This document shows, piece after piece, positions 18,604-27,585 of a stretch of 64,000 bases of DNA. The stretch covers positions 47,470 to 111,469 of the forward strand of contig JADJAE010000010.1 in NCBI GenBank assembly GCA_016704445.1. Reading direction: 5' to 3'. Made by a program: the position numbers and the translations under genes. Every line of letters starts with the position of its first letter. Within the stretch, counting starts at the first letter, position 1. The notes under the pieces are model-generated. The model was given only the letters and a program-made list of their open reading frames with translations. It ran no database searches and was not told where the DNA came from. The stretch comes from Deltaproteobacteria bacterium (GTDB lineage: Bacteria > Myxococcota_A > Polyangia > Polyangiales > Ga0077539).

Positions 18604-19977
18604 ATGAACCGACGATCCTTCCTCCAGGCCGGCAGCGCGGCGACGGCGCTGGGAATCATGACCCGCGCGGAGCGGGCCGGGGCGCAGACCCACGAGGGCC
18701 ACGGCGCGCCCGGGGGCCCGACGCAGGGGCAGACGGCGGGACAGACGCCGCCGCCGGCGGCGACCCCCGCCGCGGTCGCGCGCCGCTTCCCCGCCGGGCA
18801 GCCCGGGGTGACGGTGCCCAACGGGGGGACGCTGCCGCTGCGCGTGGTCGATGGGGTGAAGGTCGGGCACCTGGTGGTGGAGTCCTTCCCCAACGCGTTC
18901 AGCCCCGACCTCACCGCAGAGGTGTGGGGATACAACGGCACGACGCCGGGGCCGGTGATCGAGCTCGTCGAGGGCGACCGGCTGCGGATGTACGTGACCA
19001 ACCGGCTGCCCGAGCCGACGACGGTGCATTGGCACGGCATCGTCTTGCCCAACGGCATGGACGGCGTGAGCGGCCTGAACCAGCGCCCGATCCCGCCGGG
19101 CGAGACCTGGGTGTACGAGTTCACGCTCCGGCACCCGGGCACGTTCATGTACCACTCGCACTTCGACGAGATGACCCAGATCGCGCTCGGCGCGGTGGGC
19201 ATGATCGTCGTCCACCCGCGGCAGGCGAGGGGCCCGCGGGTCGATCGCGACTTCGTGCTCATGGCGCACGAGTGGAAGATCGAGGCGGGCGCCCGCCGCC
19301 CCGACCCCAACGCCATGAACGACTTCAACGTCCTCACCTTCAACGGCAAGGCGTTCCCGAGCACCGAGCCGCTGCTGGTGGGCAAGGGCGAGCGGGTGCG
19401 CATCCGCCTGGGCAACCTCGGCCCGATGGACCACCACCCGATCCACATCCACGGCCTGTGGTTCCACGTCACGGCGACGGACGGGGGCTACGTGCCCGCG
19501 AGCGCGCAGCGGCCCGAGACGACCGTGCTGGTGCCGGTGGGCGCGACGCGGGTGATCGAGTTCGTGCCGCCGGAGTCGGGCGACTGGGCGATGCACTGCC
19601 ACATGACCCACCACGTCATGATGCAGATGGCCCACGGCCTGCCGAACATGGTCGGGATGGACCCGCGCGTGCTGGAGCGCCGCATGAGCCGCGCGATGCC
19701 GGAGTACATGACCATGGGCCACCGGGGCATGGGCGGGATGGGCGAGATGCGGATGGAGATCCCGCCCAACAGCGCGCCGATGCGCGGGGGCCCCGGGCCC
19801 CACGCGTACATCGACATGGGCGGGATGTTCACCGTGCTCAAGGTCCGCGACGACGTGGCGACGGCCGACCCCGCGGGGTGGTACCAGGCGCCCGCCGGGA
19901 CGGTGCCCGCGGCGGCCGACGAGGCGCGGCTGCGCGCCGACGGGATCGACGTGGCGCGGACCTGGCGGCGCGGCTGA
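18604..19977 (+). CDS. Multicopper oxidase, Tat-exported (CopA/CotA type)
   Basis: This 457-residue periplasmic multicopper oxidase probably oxidises Cu(I) to the less toxic Cu(II) using oxygen. It has a twin-arginine signal (MNRRSFLQAGSAATALG). All four copper-binding clusters are present in order: TTVHWHGIVLP, MYHSHFDEM, HHPIHIHGLWF and MHCHMTHHVMMQM, which give the type 1, 2 and 3 copper sites. The region after the last cluster is Met-rich (MSRAMPEYMTMGHRGMGGMGEMRM) and could be a copper-capture site like that of CueO. gcaggaggt lies 12-20 bases before the ATG. It is the last gene of a three-gene operon and converges on the cupredoxin gene seven bases later. Confidence 0.95.
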   Translation: MNRRSFLQAGSAATALGIMTRAERAGAQTHEGHGAPGGPTQGQTAGQTPPPAATPAAVARRFPAGQPGVTVPNGGTLPLRVVDGVKVGHLVVESFPNAFSPDLTAEVWGYNGTTPGPVIELVEGDRLRMYVTNRLPEPTTVHWHGIVLPNGMDGVSGLNQRPIPPGETWVYEFTLRHPGTFMYHSHFDEMTQIALGAVGMIVVHPRQARGPRVDRDFVLMAHEWKIEAGARRPDPNAMNDFNVLTFNGKAFPSTEPLLVGKGERVRIRLGNLGPMDHHPIHIHGLWFHVTATDGGYVPASAQRPETTVLVPVGATRVIEFVPPESGDWAMHCHMTHHVMMQMAHGLPNMVGMDPRVLERRMSRAMPEYMTMGHRGMGGMGEMRMEIPPNSAPMRGGPGPHAYIDMGGMFTVLKVRDDVATADPAGWYQAPAGTVPAAADEARLRADGIDVARTWRRG

Positions 19978-19983
19978 CCGCCG

Positions 19984-20541
19984 CTACGGCACGACGCGGA
20001 CGACGCCCGCCATGCCGACGTGCCCGTGGACGTTGCAGTAGAACGGGTAGTACCCGGCGGTCGCGAAGGGCACGGTGTAGGTCGTGCCCGCGCGCTGCGC
20101 CTCGATGAGGTTGGGGCTCGCGGCGCCGGCGGTCGGCCCGTGCGGCACGCCGGGGATCAGCGGGTGCGCGGTGAAGCTCATGGAGAAGGTCACCGACTGC
20201 CCGGCGCGGACGACGAGGCAGCGCGGCGTGTAGCCGGTGGTGCCGCGCGGCACCACGGTGCGCTCGGCGGCGTCGGCGCTGCGGTCCACGTAGTCCGCGA
20301 CCCGGCAGTCGTTGAGGAAGGGCGCCGACGCCGCGACGTCCGCCGCGTTGCCGACGTCGCTCGCGGCGTCCTGGTCGGGCGCCGGGACGTCGGCGACCGG
20401 CTGATCCGCGGCGGCGCCGGCGTCGGTCGCGCCGACGTCCGCGACGCCCGCGTCGGCCGTGACGTGGCCGTCGTGGGTCGCGTCGTCGCCGCAGCCGACC
20501 AGCAGGGGGATCACGGCGAGGAGGAGGGGCTTGAGGTGCAT
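19984..20541 (-). CDS. Cupredoxin (plastocyanin-like) lipoprotein
   Basis: This 185-residue lipoprotein (VIPLLVGCGDD) has an Asp/Ala-rich spacer of about 60 residues and a C-terminal blue-copper domain. The type 1 copper ligands can be read: His in SFTAHPLIPG, then Cys, His and Met in YYPFYCNVHGHVGM. Such proteins carry electrons in the periplasm. It lies 38 bases downstream of a second multicopper oxidase on the same strand and could be that enzyme's electron donor or acceptor. The ATG at 20541 gives a normal signal peptide. Confidence 0.9.
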   Translation of the reverse strand: MHLKPLLLAVIPLLVGCGDDATHDGHVTADAGVADVGATDAGAAADQPVADVPAPDQDAASDVGNAADVAASAPFLNDCRVADYVDRSADAAERTVVPRGTTGYTPRCLVVRAGQSVTFSMSFTAHPLIPGVPHGPTAGAASPNLIEAQRAGTTYTVPFATAGYYPFYCNVHGHVGMAGVVRVVP

Positions 20542-20579
20542 GGCTCGTGGCTCTCGAGGGTAGGGGAGGGAAGCGAAAC

Positions 20580-22010
20580 TCAGGGCTCCACGCGCAGGGT
20601 GGCCATCATCCCGTGCTCGACGTGTTCGAGGATGTGGCAGTGGTACATCCAGTGGCCGGGGCGCGCGTCGGGGCGGAACGCGATGCGCACGCGCTCCTCG
20701 CCCCGGAGCTGGATCGTGTCCTCCCACGACCGCTGGCCCTCGGGAAGGCCGTTGCGCGAGACGACCTGGAAGAAGAACCCGTGCAGGTGGAAGGGGTGCT
20801 CCATCTCGCTGGCGTTGACGAGGTCCCACACCTCGGTCGCGCCGACGCGCGTCACGATGTCGGGCACGTCCGGGTAGGACCGGTCGTTGATCGTGAAGAC
20901 CACCCGCTCCGCGTCGCGGTCGATGTGCTCGTCGAAGGTCACCGTGCGGGGCGTGACGCCGTCCGTGGCGAGCGGCTCGATGCGGGCGCCGGCCGCGGGC
21001 GGGTCGAGCGCGGGCAGGGCGGGGTCGGCCGCGTAGCGCAGCCGCAGCAGGTCCACCGCCTCGGTGAGGCCGGCGCCGTGCCCGCGGGCGTAGGGGAGGA
21101 CCTGGAGCACGGGCGTGGATCCGGGTGCGCCCGTGCCGTCCACCAGCACGTCGAGGCGGTCGCCCGGGACGAGGAGCAGCTCGTCGGACGCGCGCGGCGT
21201 CTCGACGGGGCCGCCGTCGGTGCCCACCACGGTGAAGCGGTGGCCCGGGAGGGCGAGGCGGTAGAAGCGCGCGCTACCCGCGTTCACCAGGCGCCAGCGT
21301 TGCCGCTGGCCCGCGCGGATGGGGAGCTCAGCGCCCGCGCGGCCGTTGACCAGGGGCACCGTACCCTCGCGTCCGTTGTGCTGTTCGACGAGGTCCCCCG
21401 TCGGCGCGATCTGACCGTCGGCGCCGAGCAGCAGGTCGTCGAGCACGAGCACCCCCTCCACGTCGGCGCGCGGCTCGCGGTCGCCCCGCACCACGATCGC
21501 CCCGTACAAACCGCGCTCCATCTGCACGCTCTCGGCGACGTGCGGGTGGTACCAGAACGTCCCCGCGTCGGGCACCGTGAACCGGTACTCGAAGGAGGCG
21601 CCCGGGGCGACGGGGGGCTGCGAATGGGGGCTTCCGTCCATGGCCGCGGGCACCCGCACGCCGTGCCAGTGGATGGTCGTGGGCTGGTCGAGGCGGTTGG
21701 TGAAATGCACGACCACCGTGTCGCCCGCGCGGGCCTCGATCGTCGGCCCCGGCACCGACCCGTTGTAGGTCATCGCCCGGACGCGCCGACCCGGCGCGTA
21801 CTCCCACTCCCCGAAGCGCGCCTCGAGGTCGATCTCAACGACGCGCGGGTCGGGGTTGCGATCGACGGCTGTCGCCACGCGCAGCGCTGCGGCCCAAGGG
21901 TCGGGTCCGCTCCGCGTCACGGCGGGCGTCGCGGGTGCGTCGCCGCAACCGACGGCGATGAGCACGGCTGGCAGGGTCCAGGAGAGTCGTCGGTTGGGCG
22001 GCATGGTCAT
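20580..22010 (-). CDS. Multicopper oxidase lipoprotein
   Basis: This protein of about 476 residues is a second, distinct multicopper oxidase. It is anchored as a lipoprotein (LPAVLIAVGCGD) instead of exported by Tat. The copper clusters are TTIHWHGVRVP, FWYHPHVAE, HPFHLHGFFF and MYHCHILEHVEHGMM. It is closer to the CumA/SufI-like oxidases than the first oxidase and lacks the Met-rich tail. ATG codons occur at 22010 and 22004 and neither has a strong SD; I use the first. The cupredoxin lipoprotein gene follows 38 bases downstream, suggesting an electron-transfer pair on the periplasmic face. Confidence 0.93.
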   Translation of the reverse strand: MTMPPNRRLSWTLPAVLIAVGCGDAPATPAVTRSGPDPWAAALRVATAVDRNPDPRVVEIDLEARFGEWEYAPGRRVRAMTYNGSVPGPTIEARAGDTVVVHFTNRLDQPTTIHWHGVRVPAAMDGSPHSQPPVAPGASFEYRFTVPDAGTFWYHPHVAESVQMERGLYGAIVVRGDREPRADVEGVLVLDDLLLGADGQIAPTGDLVEQHNGREGTVPLVNGRAGAELPIRAGQRQRWRLVNAGSARFYRLALPGHRFTVVGTDGGPVETPRASDELLLVPGDRLDVLVDGTGAPGSTPVLQVLPYARGHGAGLTEAVDLLRLRYAADPALPALDPPAAGARIEPLATDGVTPRTVTFDEHIDRDAERVVFTINDRSYPDVPDIVTRVGATEVWDLVNASEMEHPFHLHGFFFQVVSRNGLPEGQRSWEDTIQLRGEERVRIAFRPDARPGHWMYHCHILEHVEHGMMATLRVEP

Positions 22011-22092
22011 CCAGGGCACGAAACAAGGGTTGCAGCGCGCAGAGGTTGCCCGTGTATCTAGCTGCCCGGGCGGACGGTGTGACCCACGAACG

Positions 22093-23424
22093 TCACCGGG
22101 CGTTGCCGTTCCGGGCGTCGCCGCCCGTCAGGGGCCAGGCCGACGGGGCGGCGCCGGCCGACTCGGTCGCCACCACGAGCAGCCGGTCGTCGTCGGTGTG
22201 CAGGGCGAGGTCGCCGTTGGGCGAGAGCACGGGCGCCGAGGCGTTGGCGCCCTCCGGGATCGCGAGCGTCCAGCGCTGGCGGCCGTCCTCCCCGACGGCG
22301 TAGAGCGCCCGCCCCACCGCGAGGTAGATCAACCCCGCGCGCCCGACGGCGTGGGTGGCGTAGCGCTGGTAGTCGGTGCGGGTGGCGGTGGCCGCGAAGC
22401 CCCAGGCGCGCGAGCCGTCACGGCGGACGGCCACCAGCTCGCCGCGCGCGCCAGCTCCGCGGTGGACGTTCACGTAGACGTAGACCGTTCCGTCGGCGCC
22501 GATCACGGGCGCGCCCATGAGGAGATCGACCTGGCCGCGCGAGGAGCGGGCGAGGTCCAGCCGCCAGATCACACGGCCCGTCCGCAGCCCCCGGGCGAGG
22601 AGCACGTAGGAGCTCAGGCCGAAGAACGCGACGTAGATCCGGTCGCCGTCGATCGCGGGCGGGAGCGCGTGGCGCAGCGTCCCGTCGAGGATCTCGTAGG
22701 GCTCCGACCAGAGTCGGCGGCCCGCGGCGAGGTCGAGCGCCGTGTCGAGGCACCCCACGACCGTCCCCGAGACGGCGCACTCGTTCACGTTGGACCAGTC
22801 GGGCGCGTCGAGCGTCTGGCGACCCGCGAGGTCGAAGCCTGCGAGGCGCCCCACGGTCGTCCTTGGCGCCTGGGTCACCAGCACCGGGCCGCGCCCCGGC
22901 GGCAGGCCGACGAAGCGCATCACGGCATCGACCGTGGGGTACGGCGGCCGGGCCTCGCCGTCCCGCCCGAAGCGCCAGACCCCCCGCGCGGCGGTGTCGC
23001 CGTACAGGTTCGTGAGCAGGACGTCGCCGCCCGTGGAGAGGCGGACCTCGCCTCCGAGCACACGCCCGCGCCCGGTAGGCCGCACCGCGGGCGCGCGCCA
23101 ACGCTCCCGCCCGCAGGGGTCGAGGGCGAGCACGCCGCGCCCGCGGTCGGCGGTCTCGTAGGGCGCGTAGATCGTCCCGTCGGCGTCGATGGCGACGTGC
23201 CCGGTCACGCCCGCGACGGCGAAGCGGACGCTCCCGACGGGGGTGTCCCTGCCACAGGGCGGGGGCGCGAGCGGGACGTCCTCGGGTCCGGCGTCCTGCC
23301 GATCGGAAGCGTCGGCGGGTCCGGCGTCCGCCACGTCCCGCGGCTCGTCGAGGCCGGTGCGCGCGCCGCACGCCGACGCCATGCAGGCGAGGAACAGGTG
23401 GCGTTGGAAGGAGGGGCCGCGCAC
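22093..23424 (-). CDS. PQQ-like beta-propeller lipoprotein
   Basis: This protein of about 443 residues begins at a GTG at 23424 and has a hydrophobic N-terminus ending ASACGARTGLDEP, a Cys context repeatedly seen in Polyangiales lipoproteins. A short Asp/Ala/Pro linker follows, then PQQ/YVTN-type blades (GVLALDPCGRERWRAP, APVIGADGTVYVYVN, LYAVGEDGRQRW, APVLSPNGDLALHTDD). The fold is a scaffold that displays or binds ligands; no catalytic site is evident. It is upstream of the multicopper oxidase lipoprotein on the same strand (82-base gap) and divergent from the bufferin-like operon. The start has no convincing SD, so it is uncertain by some codons. Confidence 0.72.
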   Translation of the reverse strand: MRGPSFQRHLFLACMASACGARTGLDEPRDVADAGPADASDRQDAGPEDVPLAPPPCGRDTPVGSVRFAVAGVTGHVAIDADGTIYAPYETADRGRGVLALDPCGRERWRAPAVRPTGRGRVLGGEVRLSTGGDVLLTNLYGDTAARGVWRFGRDGEARPPYPTVDAVMRFVGLPPGRGPVLVTQAPRTTVGRLAGFDLAGRQTLDAPDWSNVNECAVSGTVVGCLDTALDLAAGRRLWSEPYEILDGTLRHALPPAIDGDRIYVAFFGLSSYVLLARGLRTGRVIWRLDLARSSRGQVDLLMGAPVIGADGTVYVYVNVHRGAGARGELVAVRRDGSRAWGFAATATRTDYQRYATHAVGRAGLIYLAVGRALYAVGEDGRQRWTLAIPEGANASAPVLSPNGDLALHTDDDRLLVVATESAGAAPSAWPLTGGDARNGNAR

Positions 23425-23710
23425 CCGCTGAGGGTAGGGGCGATCCCGTCGCCCGAGCGTCGATCTTCGCTTGCGACGATTGTATCGGCGCGCTGAACAA
23501 TGGCGGAGGGGACCGTCCGTCCTCCGTGCTTCCACGCCCTCCTCCGCGTCAACGCGCCCCCGAGCATGGGATGGACGATTGTGCGGGTCGCGGGGGCGGT
23601 TTGTAGGAGCCTCGGGGTCACGGACGGGATGGACACGGCTAGTACCTGCCCAATAGGACCCTACGCGACGGCCGACGGGCCGCGGAGCGTCCCAAGGAGC
23701 GAGTGACCCG

Positions 23711-24139
23711 ATGAACCACGAAACCCGCGCGAAACTTCTGGCGATGGTGTCTGCCGCTCTGGGCGGCGCAGCCCTGGAGGGCTGCGCGAGCAATCCGCCT
23801 GCGATGGCGCAGCCCCCGACGAGCGCGAGCGCTCAACCGGCCACAGGGCAGGCCGGCAGCTGCAGTGCTGCGATGGCCCAGAGCGGCAACTGCGGCGCCA
23901 ACATGGGCCGCGCCCCGGGGGCGAACCCGGCGGCTCCGGCGGCCCCTCAAGGTGCGGCGACGGGGCAGGCGATGAGCTGCGGGCAGGACGGCAACTGCGG
24001 CGCGCACATGGCCGCGTCGGCCGCGCCGGCCGCGCCGGGGACGACCGCGGCGCAGCCGACCGCACCGCCCGCCCCGGCCCCCACGACCCCCGCCGCGGCG
24101 CCCCCTCGCGCGGCCCCCGCTCGCCCTCACGCCCACTGA
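23711..24139 (+). CDS. Bufferin-like RiPP precursor (Cys/Met-rich lipoprotein)
   Basis: This 142-residue low-complexity protein has a signal segment with a lipobox-like ALEGCAS (C25) and two copies of a Cys/Met unit: SC(51) to GNCGANM (61-65) and SC(90)GQDGNCGAHM (96-100). They are embedded in Ala/Pro/Thr-rich linkers. A DUF692/MNIO enzyme gene starts three bases after its stop and a DUF2063 partner follows. In known bufferin and HvfABC-type operons this arrangement produces peptides whose cysteines are oxidised to thiooxazoles that bind copper. The GNCGAxM core resembles the Cys-Gly cores of those precursors, but the Met residues and lipid anchor are unlike the usual BufA proteins. aaggag lies about 11 bases upstream of the ATG. 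Strength: operon order is seen, function is inferred. Confidence 0.8.
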   Translation: MNHETRAKLLAMVSAALGGAALEGCASNPPAMAQPPTSASAQPATGQAGSCSAAMAQSGNCGANMGRAPGANPAAPAAPQGAATGQAMSCGQDGNCGAHMAASAAPAAPGTTAAQPTAPPAPAPTTPAAAPPRAAPARPHAH

Positions 24140-24142
24140 GCG

Positions 24143-24967
24143 ATGGCGCGCGTGGAGGGGGTCGGCCTGGGGCTGCGGGCGCCGCTGGTCGGTGACCTGA
24201 TGACCCGGGCCCCGCCCTCGCTGCGCTGGGTCGAGGTCTCCCCCGAGAACCACATGGGCCGCGGGGGCTTCTTCGAGCGCATGCTCGCCGACGCGCGCGG
24301 GCGCTTCCCGGTGGTCACCCACGGCCTCAGCCTGGGCCTCGGCGATCGGGCCCCGCCGGACCCCGCCTTCCTGCGGGCGTTGCGCGCCTTCCTGGAGTCC
24401 GTGGGAACGCCCTGGCACAGCGACCACCTGTGCTTCGGCGCCGTGGACGGCGCGCACCTCCACGACCTCCTGCCGCTGCCCTTCACCCGCGAGAGCGTCC
24501 GCGCGGTGGCGGACCGCGTGCGCCTGCTGGAGGACGCCCTCGGCCTCCCGATCGCCGTCGAGAACATCTCCTGGTACGCCCACCCCGGCGACGCGCAGAT
24601 GAGCGAGGCCGACTTCCTCGGCGAGGTGCTCTCCCGGAGCGACGCGCGGCTCCTGCTCGACGTGAACAACGCCTTCGTCAACGCCCGCAACCACGGCACC
24701 GACGCGCGGGACTTCCTGCGTCGGATCCCCGCCGACCGCGTGGTGCAGATCCACGTCGCGGGTCACTTCACCGGCGCCGACGGCTTCCGCATCGACACGC
24801 ACGGGGAGCCCGTCTGCGCGGAGGTCTACGAGCTGCTCGAGCTCGCCCTCTCGCGCACCGGCCGGGTGCCGGTGCTCCTCGAACGCGACGGCGGCTTCCC
24901 GCCCTTCGACGAGCTCGCGGCGGAGGTCGAGCGGCTCGACGCGATCCTCCAGCGGGCCTCGCCGTGA
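24143..24967 (+). CDS. bufB: MNIO-family (DUF692) multinuclear iron oxidase, bufferin-type
   Basis: This 274-residue TIM-barrel enzyme of the DUF692/MNIO family uses iron ions and oxygen to modify cysteines in a precursor peptide. The metal-ligand segments can be followed: VEVSPENHMGRG, VVTHGLSLGLG, WHSDHLCF, IAVENISWY, LLLDVNNAFVNARNHG, VQIHVAGHF, IDTHGEPV and LLERDGGFPP. The length is normal. It begins three bases after the precursor gene and overlaps the DUF2063 gene by GTGA, so all three are one transcript. The surrounding multicopper oxidases and ATPases support a copper-buffering role. Confidence 0.92.
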   Translation: MARVEGVGLGLRAPLVGDLMTRAPPSLRWVEVSPENHMGRGGFFERMLADARGRFPVVTHGLSLGLGDRAPPDPAFLRALRAFLESVGTPWHSDHLCFGAVDGAHLHDLLPLPFTRESVRAVADRVRLLEDALGLPIAVENISWYAHPGDAQMSEADFLGEVLSRSDARLLLDVNNAFVNARNHGTDARDFLRRIPADRVVQIHVAGHFTGADGFRIDTHGEPVCAEVYELLELALSRTGRVPVLLERDGGFPPFDELAAEVERLDAILQRASP

Positions 24968-25710
24968 GCGACCTCGACGGGCGGCAACGCGCGATCGCCC
25001 GCGTGTGCCTGGGCGAGGCGCCCCCCGCCGACGCGCTGGCCCTCCTGGGCGGCGACCCGCGGCGCTGGCAGGTCTACCGCGACCTGGTCCGCACGCGCCT
25101 CTGGCGCGCCCTGCTGGAGGCGCTCCCGCGGACCTACGCGGCGGCGGGCGGCGAGCGGTTCGGCGGCTGGTTCACGCGGTTCCTCGACGAGGCGCCGCCG
25201 CGCACGCGCTTCGTGCGGGAGGTCGCCCCGGCCTTCGGGGCGTGGGTGCGCGCCGCCGAGGGGGAGGCGCTGTCGCGCCCCGCGCCCTGGCTGCCCGAGG
25301 CCCTCGCGCTCGACCTCGCCGAGCACCACGTCGCGCTCTCCGACGCGCGCCTCGACCCGTCCGAGCTGGCGGCCTTCTCGATGGACCTTCCGGCGGCCCT
25401 GGACCCCGCCCACCGCCGCGTGCGGGTGCGGTGGGCCGTCGAGGGAGAGGCCGTCGTCGAGCGCCCGCGCACGCTCCTCCTGCACCGTCACCCGACGCTG
25501 GGGTCGGTCGAGACGCTGGAGCTGAGCGCCCTGGGCGCGGACCTGTTGGACGCGATGGACGACGGGGCGACCCCCGTCACGGCGGCGATCGGCGGGGTGC
25601 TGTCGCGCCGCGGTCTCTCCGCCGACGGGGCCTTCGCGGAAGCCTTCGCCGGGCTTCTCACCGACCTGATGGAGCGCGAGGTCCTCCTGGGCTCTTTCGC
25701 GCCGATCTGA
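24964..25710 (+). CDS. bufC: DUF2063 RiPP recognition partner of MNIO enzyme
   Basis: This 248-residue protein has an N-terminal DNA-binding-like DUF2063 domain of about 95 residues (RQRAIARVCLGEA, WQVYRDLVRTRLWRALLEALPRTY). A C-terminal winged domain (about residues 110-245) normally recruits the precursor leader peptide to the MNIO enzyme. It starts at a GTG overlapping the MNIO stop by four bases. Obligate pairing of this family with DUF692 proteins makes the assignment firm even though sequence conservation is low. Confidence 0.85.
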   Translation: MSDLDGRQRAIARVCLGEAPPADALALLGGDPRRWQVYRDLVRTRLWRALLEALPRTYAAAGGERFGGWFTRFLDEAPPRTRFVREVAPAFGAWVRAAEGEALSRPAPWLPEALALDLAEHHVALSDARLDPSELAAFSMDLPAALDPAHRRVRVRWAVEGEAVVERPRTLLLHRHPTLGSVETLELSALGADLLDAMDDGATPVTAAIGGVLSRRGLSADGAFAEAFAGLLTDLMEREVLLGSFAPI

Positions 25711-25800
25711 GGAGCGCGCAGCCACTCCGCATCGCCACGTCGGTGCAGCCGCAGGGGCCCCGGCCCGACACGGACGCAGCCCTTGCGAGGGAGGTGTACG

Positions 25801-27366
25801 ATGCCGCCCGTGGGTCGTTGGGTCGTGCTCGCGTGCTTGATCCTCGGGTGCGGAGCGCGCACCGAGCTGCGCCCGCCGTCGCATCCCGCGCCGGGCGCGG
25901 ACGGAGGCGTCGTCACGGACTCGCTCGTCCCTGCCGACGCCGAGGAAGACGCGCCGTTCGCCAGGGACGTCCCCCCGGCGGAGGTCCCCTTCGCGGACGT
26001 CGTGGAGCGGACGGACGTCACGGCGCGGGAGCACGGGCGCGTGGTGTTCCTCCGCGGGGCCGTGACGGGCCAGGGGGGCGTCTTCGTCGTCGGCATCGAC
26101 GGCACCGGCGAGCGACAGCTCGTGCCCCCGCCCCCGATGGGCACTTACCTCTCCGTGGCGAGGACGGTGGACTCCCGTGGGAGGGTGATCGTCCGGGCGG
26201 CGAACGCCTGCGCGTTCCCCTGCGGCCCCACCGCGCCGCCGCGGCTCTTCGCGGTGGACCCGGACACCGCGGCGACCACGACGCTCATCGAGGACCCGGG
26301 CCAGCCGGCACTCGCGGCCGTGCTCCGCGGCGACCGCGTCGTCTACAGCATGGGGCACGGGCCCGACGAGCTGGGCGTGGTCACGCCCGACGGCGCGACC
26401 CGCGTCCGCCTGGCGAGGCACGGCCGGCTGCTCGGCGAGGCGCCCGACGGTCGGGTCCTCTGGCTCGATCGGGACTCGTCCGAGCTGGTGCTGGGCGCGC
26501 CCGACGGAGGCTCGAGGACCGTGGTCGCCACGGGGGTGCCCGCCAGCTCCGTCGGCGGCAACAACACCGCCCAGCTGGCCGACGGGCGGATCGCCTTCCG
26601 CGGCCGCCCCGCGGGAGGCGGCGCACCGGGGCTCTACCTGGCTCGCGACGACGGAAGCTCTCCCACCCTGCTCCTCACCGGCGCGGGTCGCGTCGCGGCC
26701 GTGCTCCCGGGCGGCCGGGTGGTGCTGCAGGTCCTCGACAGGCCCGGCGTCCAGGTGATCGACCCGGCCCGGCCCGGCGTCCCCCTCGCGCGCTTCGACA
26801 CGCTCGTCTTCGCGGCCCTCACCGCGAGCGGCAGGCTCGTGATGAACCGCTACCCCACGGACGCCACCACCCCTCACGTCGAGCTCTGGACCGCGCGCCC
26901 GGACGGCGGCGAACTCCTCCGCGTGTCGAGCGGCGGCTTCTTCCTGCTGTCCTCGCTCGACGCGTGGCTGGTCTACCGGCCGTGGCCCGTCTCGACCACC
27001 ACCGACGACCTCTCCGTGGTCCCCGAGCGGGGGGGACGCACGGCCGTCCTGACCACCACGGGGGACGCCCACCAGCACGGGCTGGTGGGATCGGCGCTGC
27101 TCTACTTCCAGAACTCCCCCGCCGGAACGAGCGTCCACGTCGCGGCGCTCGACGGTTCGCGCGACCGCATCCTCGTCTCCGGGAGCGGCTTCCGCGAGTT
27201 CAACGCCCTGCTCCCCGACGGGCGAATCCTCTTCGGCGAGGCCCGTCCCGACGACCGACCGGGCGTGGCCTCCGAGCTGCGCGTCATGAACCCGGACGGC
27301 TCGAGGCTCGTGGTCCTCGGGGGGGCCTCGCCGCTGCGCCAGACCTTCGGTGTCTACCTGCCTTGA
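25801..27366 (+). CDS. TolB-like beta-propeller lipoprotein
   Basis: This 521-residue lipoprotein starts at ATG 25801 (ggagg eight bases upstream) with MPPVGRWVVLACLILGCGARTEL, the same Cys context as the PQQ lipoprotein. It has an Asp/Pro-rich spacer, then repeated strands of a TolB/PD40-type propeller (VGIDGTGERQLVPP, GVVTPDGATRVRLARHG, WTARPDGGELLRVSSGG, RVMNPDGSRLVVLGG). No enzymatic motif is seen. It follows the bufferin operon by 90 bases with its own SD. Function unknown; probably a periplasmic or surface protein of the Polyangia lipoprotein expansion. Confidence 0.75.
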   Translation: MPPVGRWVVLACLILGCGARTELRPPSHPAPGADGGVVTDSLVPADAEEDAPFARDVPPAEVPFADVVERTDVTAREHGRVVFLRGAVTGQGGVFVVGIDGTGERQLVPPPPMGTYLSVARTVDSRGRVIVRAANACAFPCGPTAPPRLFAVDPDTAATTTLIEDPGQPALAAVLRGDRVVYSMGHGPDELGVVTPDGATRVRLARHGRLLGEAPDGRVLWLDRDSSELVLGAPDGGSRTVVATGVPASSVGGNNTAQLADGRIAFRGRPAGGGAPGLYLARDDGSSPTLLLTGAGRVAAVLPGGRVVLQVLDRPGVQVIDPARPGVPLARFDTLVFAALTASGRLVMNRYPTDATTPHVELWTARPDGGELLRVSSGGFFLLSSLDAWLVYRPWPVSTTTDDLSVVPERGGRTAVLTTTGDAHQHGLVGSALLYFQNSPAGTSVHVAALDGSRDRILVSGSGFREFNALLPDGRILFGEARPDDRPGVASELRVMNPDGSRLVVLGGASPLRQTFGVYLP

Positions 27367-27585
27367 CGCGGTTGTCGCCCGGCAGGCGTCGGGGCAGTCG
27401 CGGTCGCGCCGCACGCCCCGGGCGTCATCGCGCCGGGCCGGCAGGCGCCGCGCGCAGCAGACCCGCCAGGGGGCGAGGTAGAGGTCCTCGGTCCCGGTGG
27501 TGCCGACGGGCACGCCGTCGTGGCGGCGCGCGTCGTGGAGCATCACGTCCCCCAGCCGCGCGAAGGTCCCGCCGTGCCCCCGCGC

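Noticed and set aside
23425..23710. ECF-type promoter for the bufferin-like operon
   Set aside because: No ggaac-like -35 element with a properly spaced partner is visible in the 286 bases; only the SD aaggag is clear.
27367..27585. Minus-strand coding tail (GTFARLGDVMLHDARRHDG) between two convergent genes
   Set aside because: It reads like a short protein segment but has no start, no recognisable family and only about 50 codons, so it is not listed as a gene.
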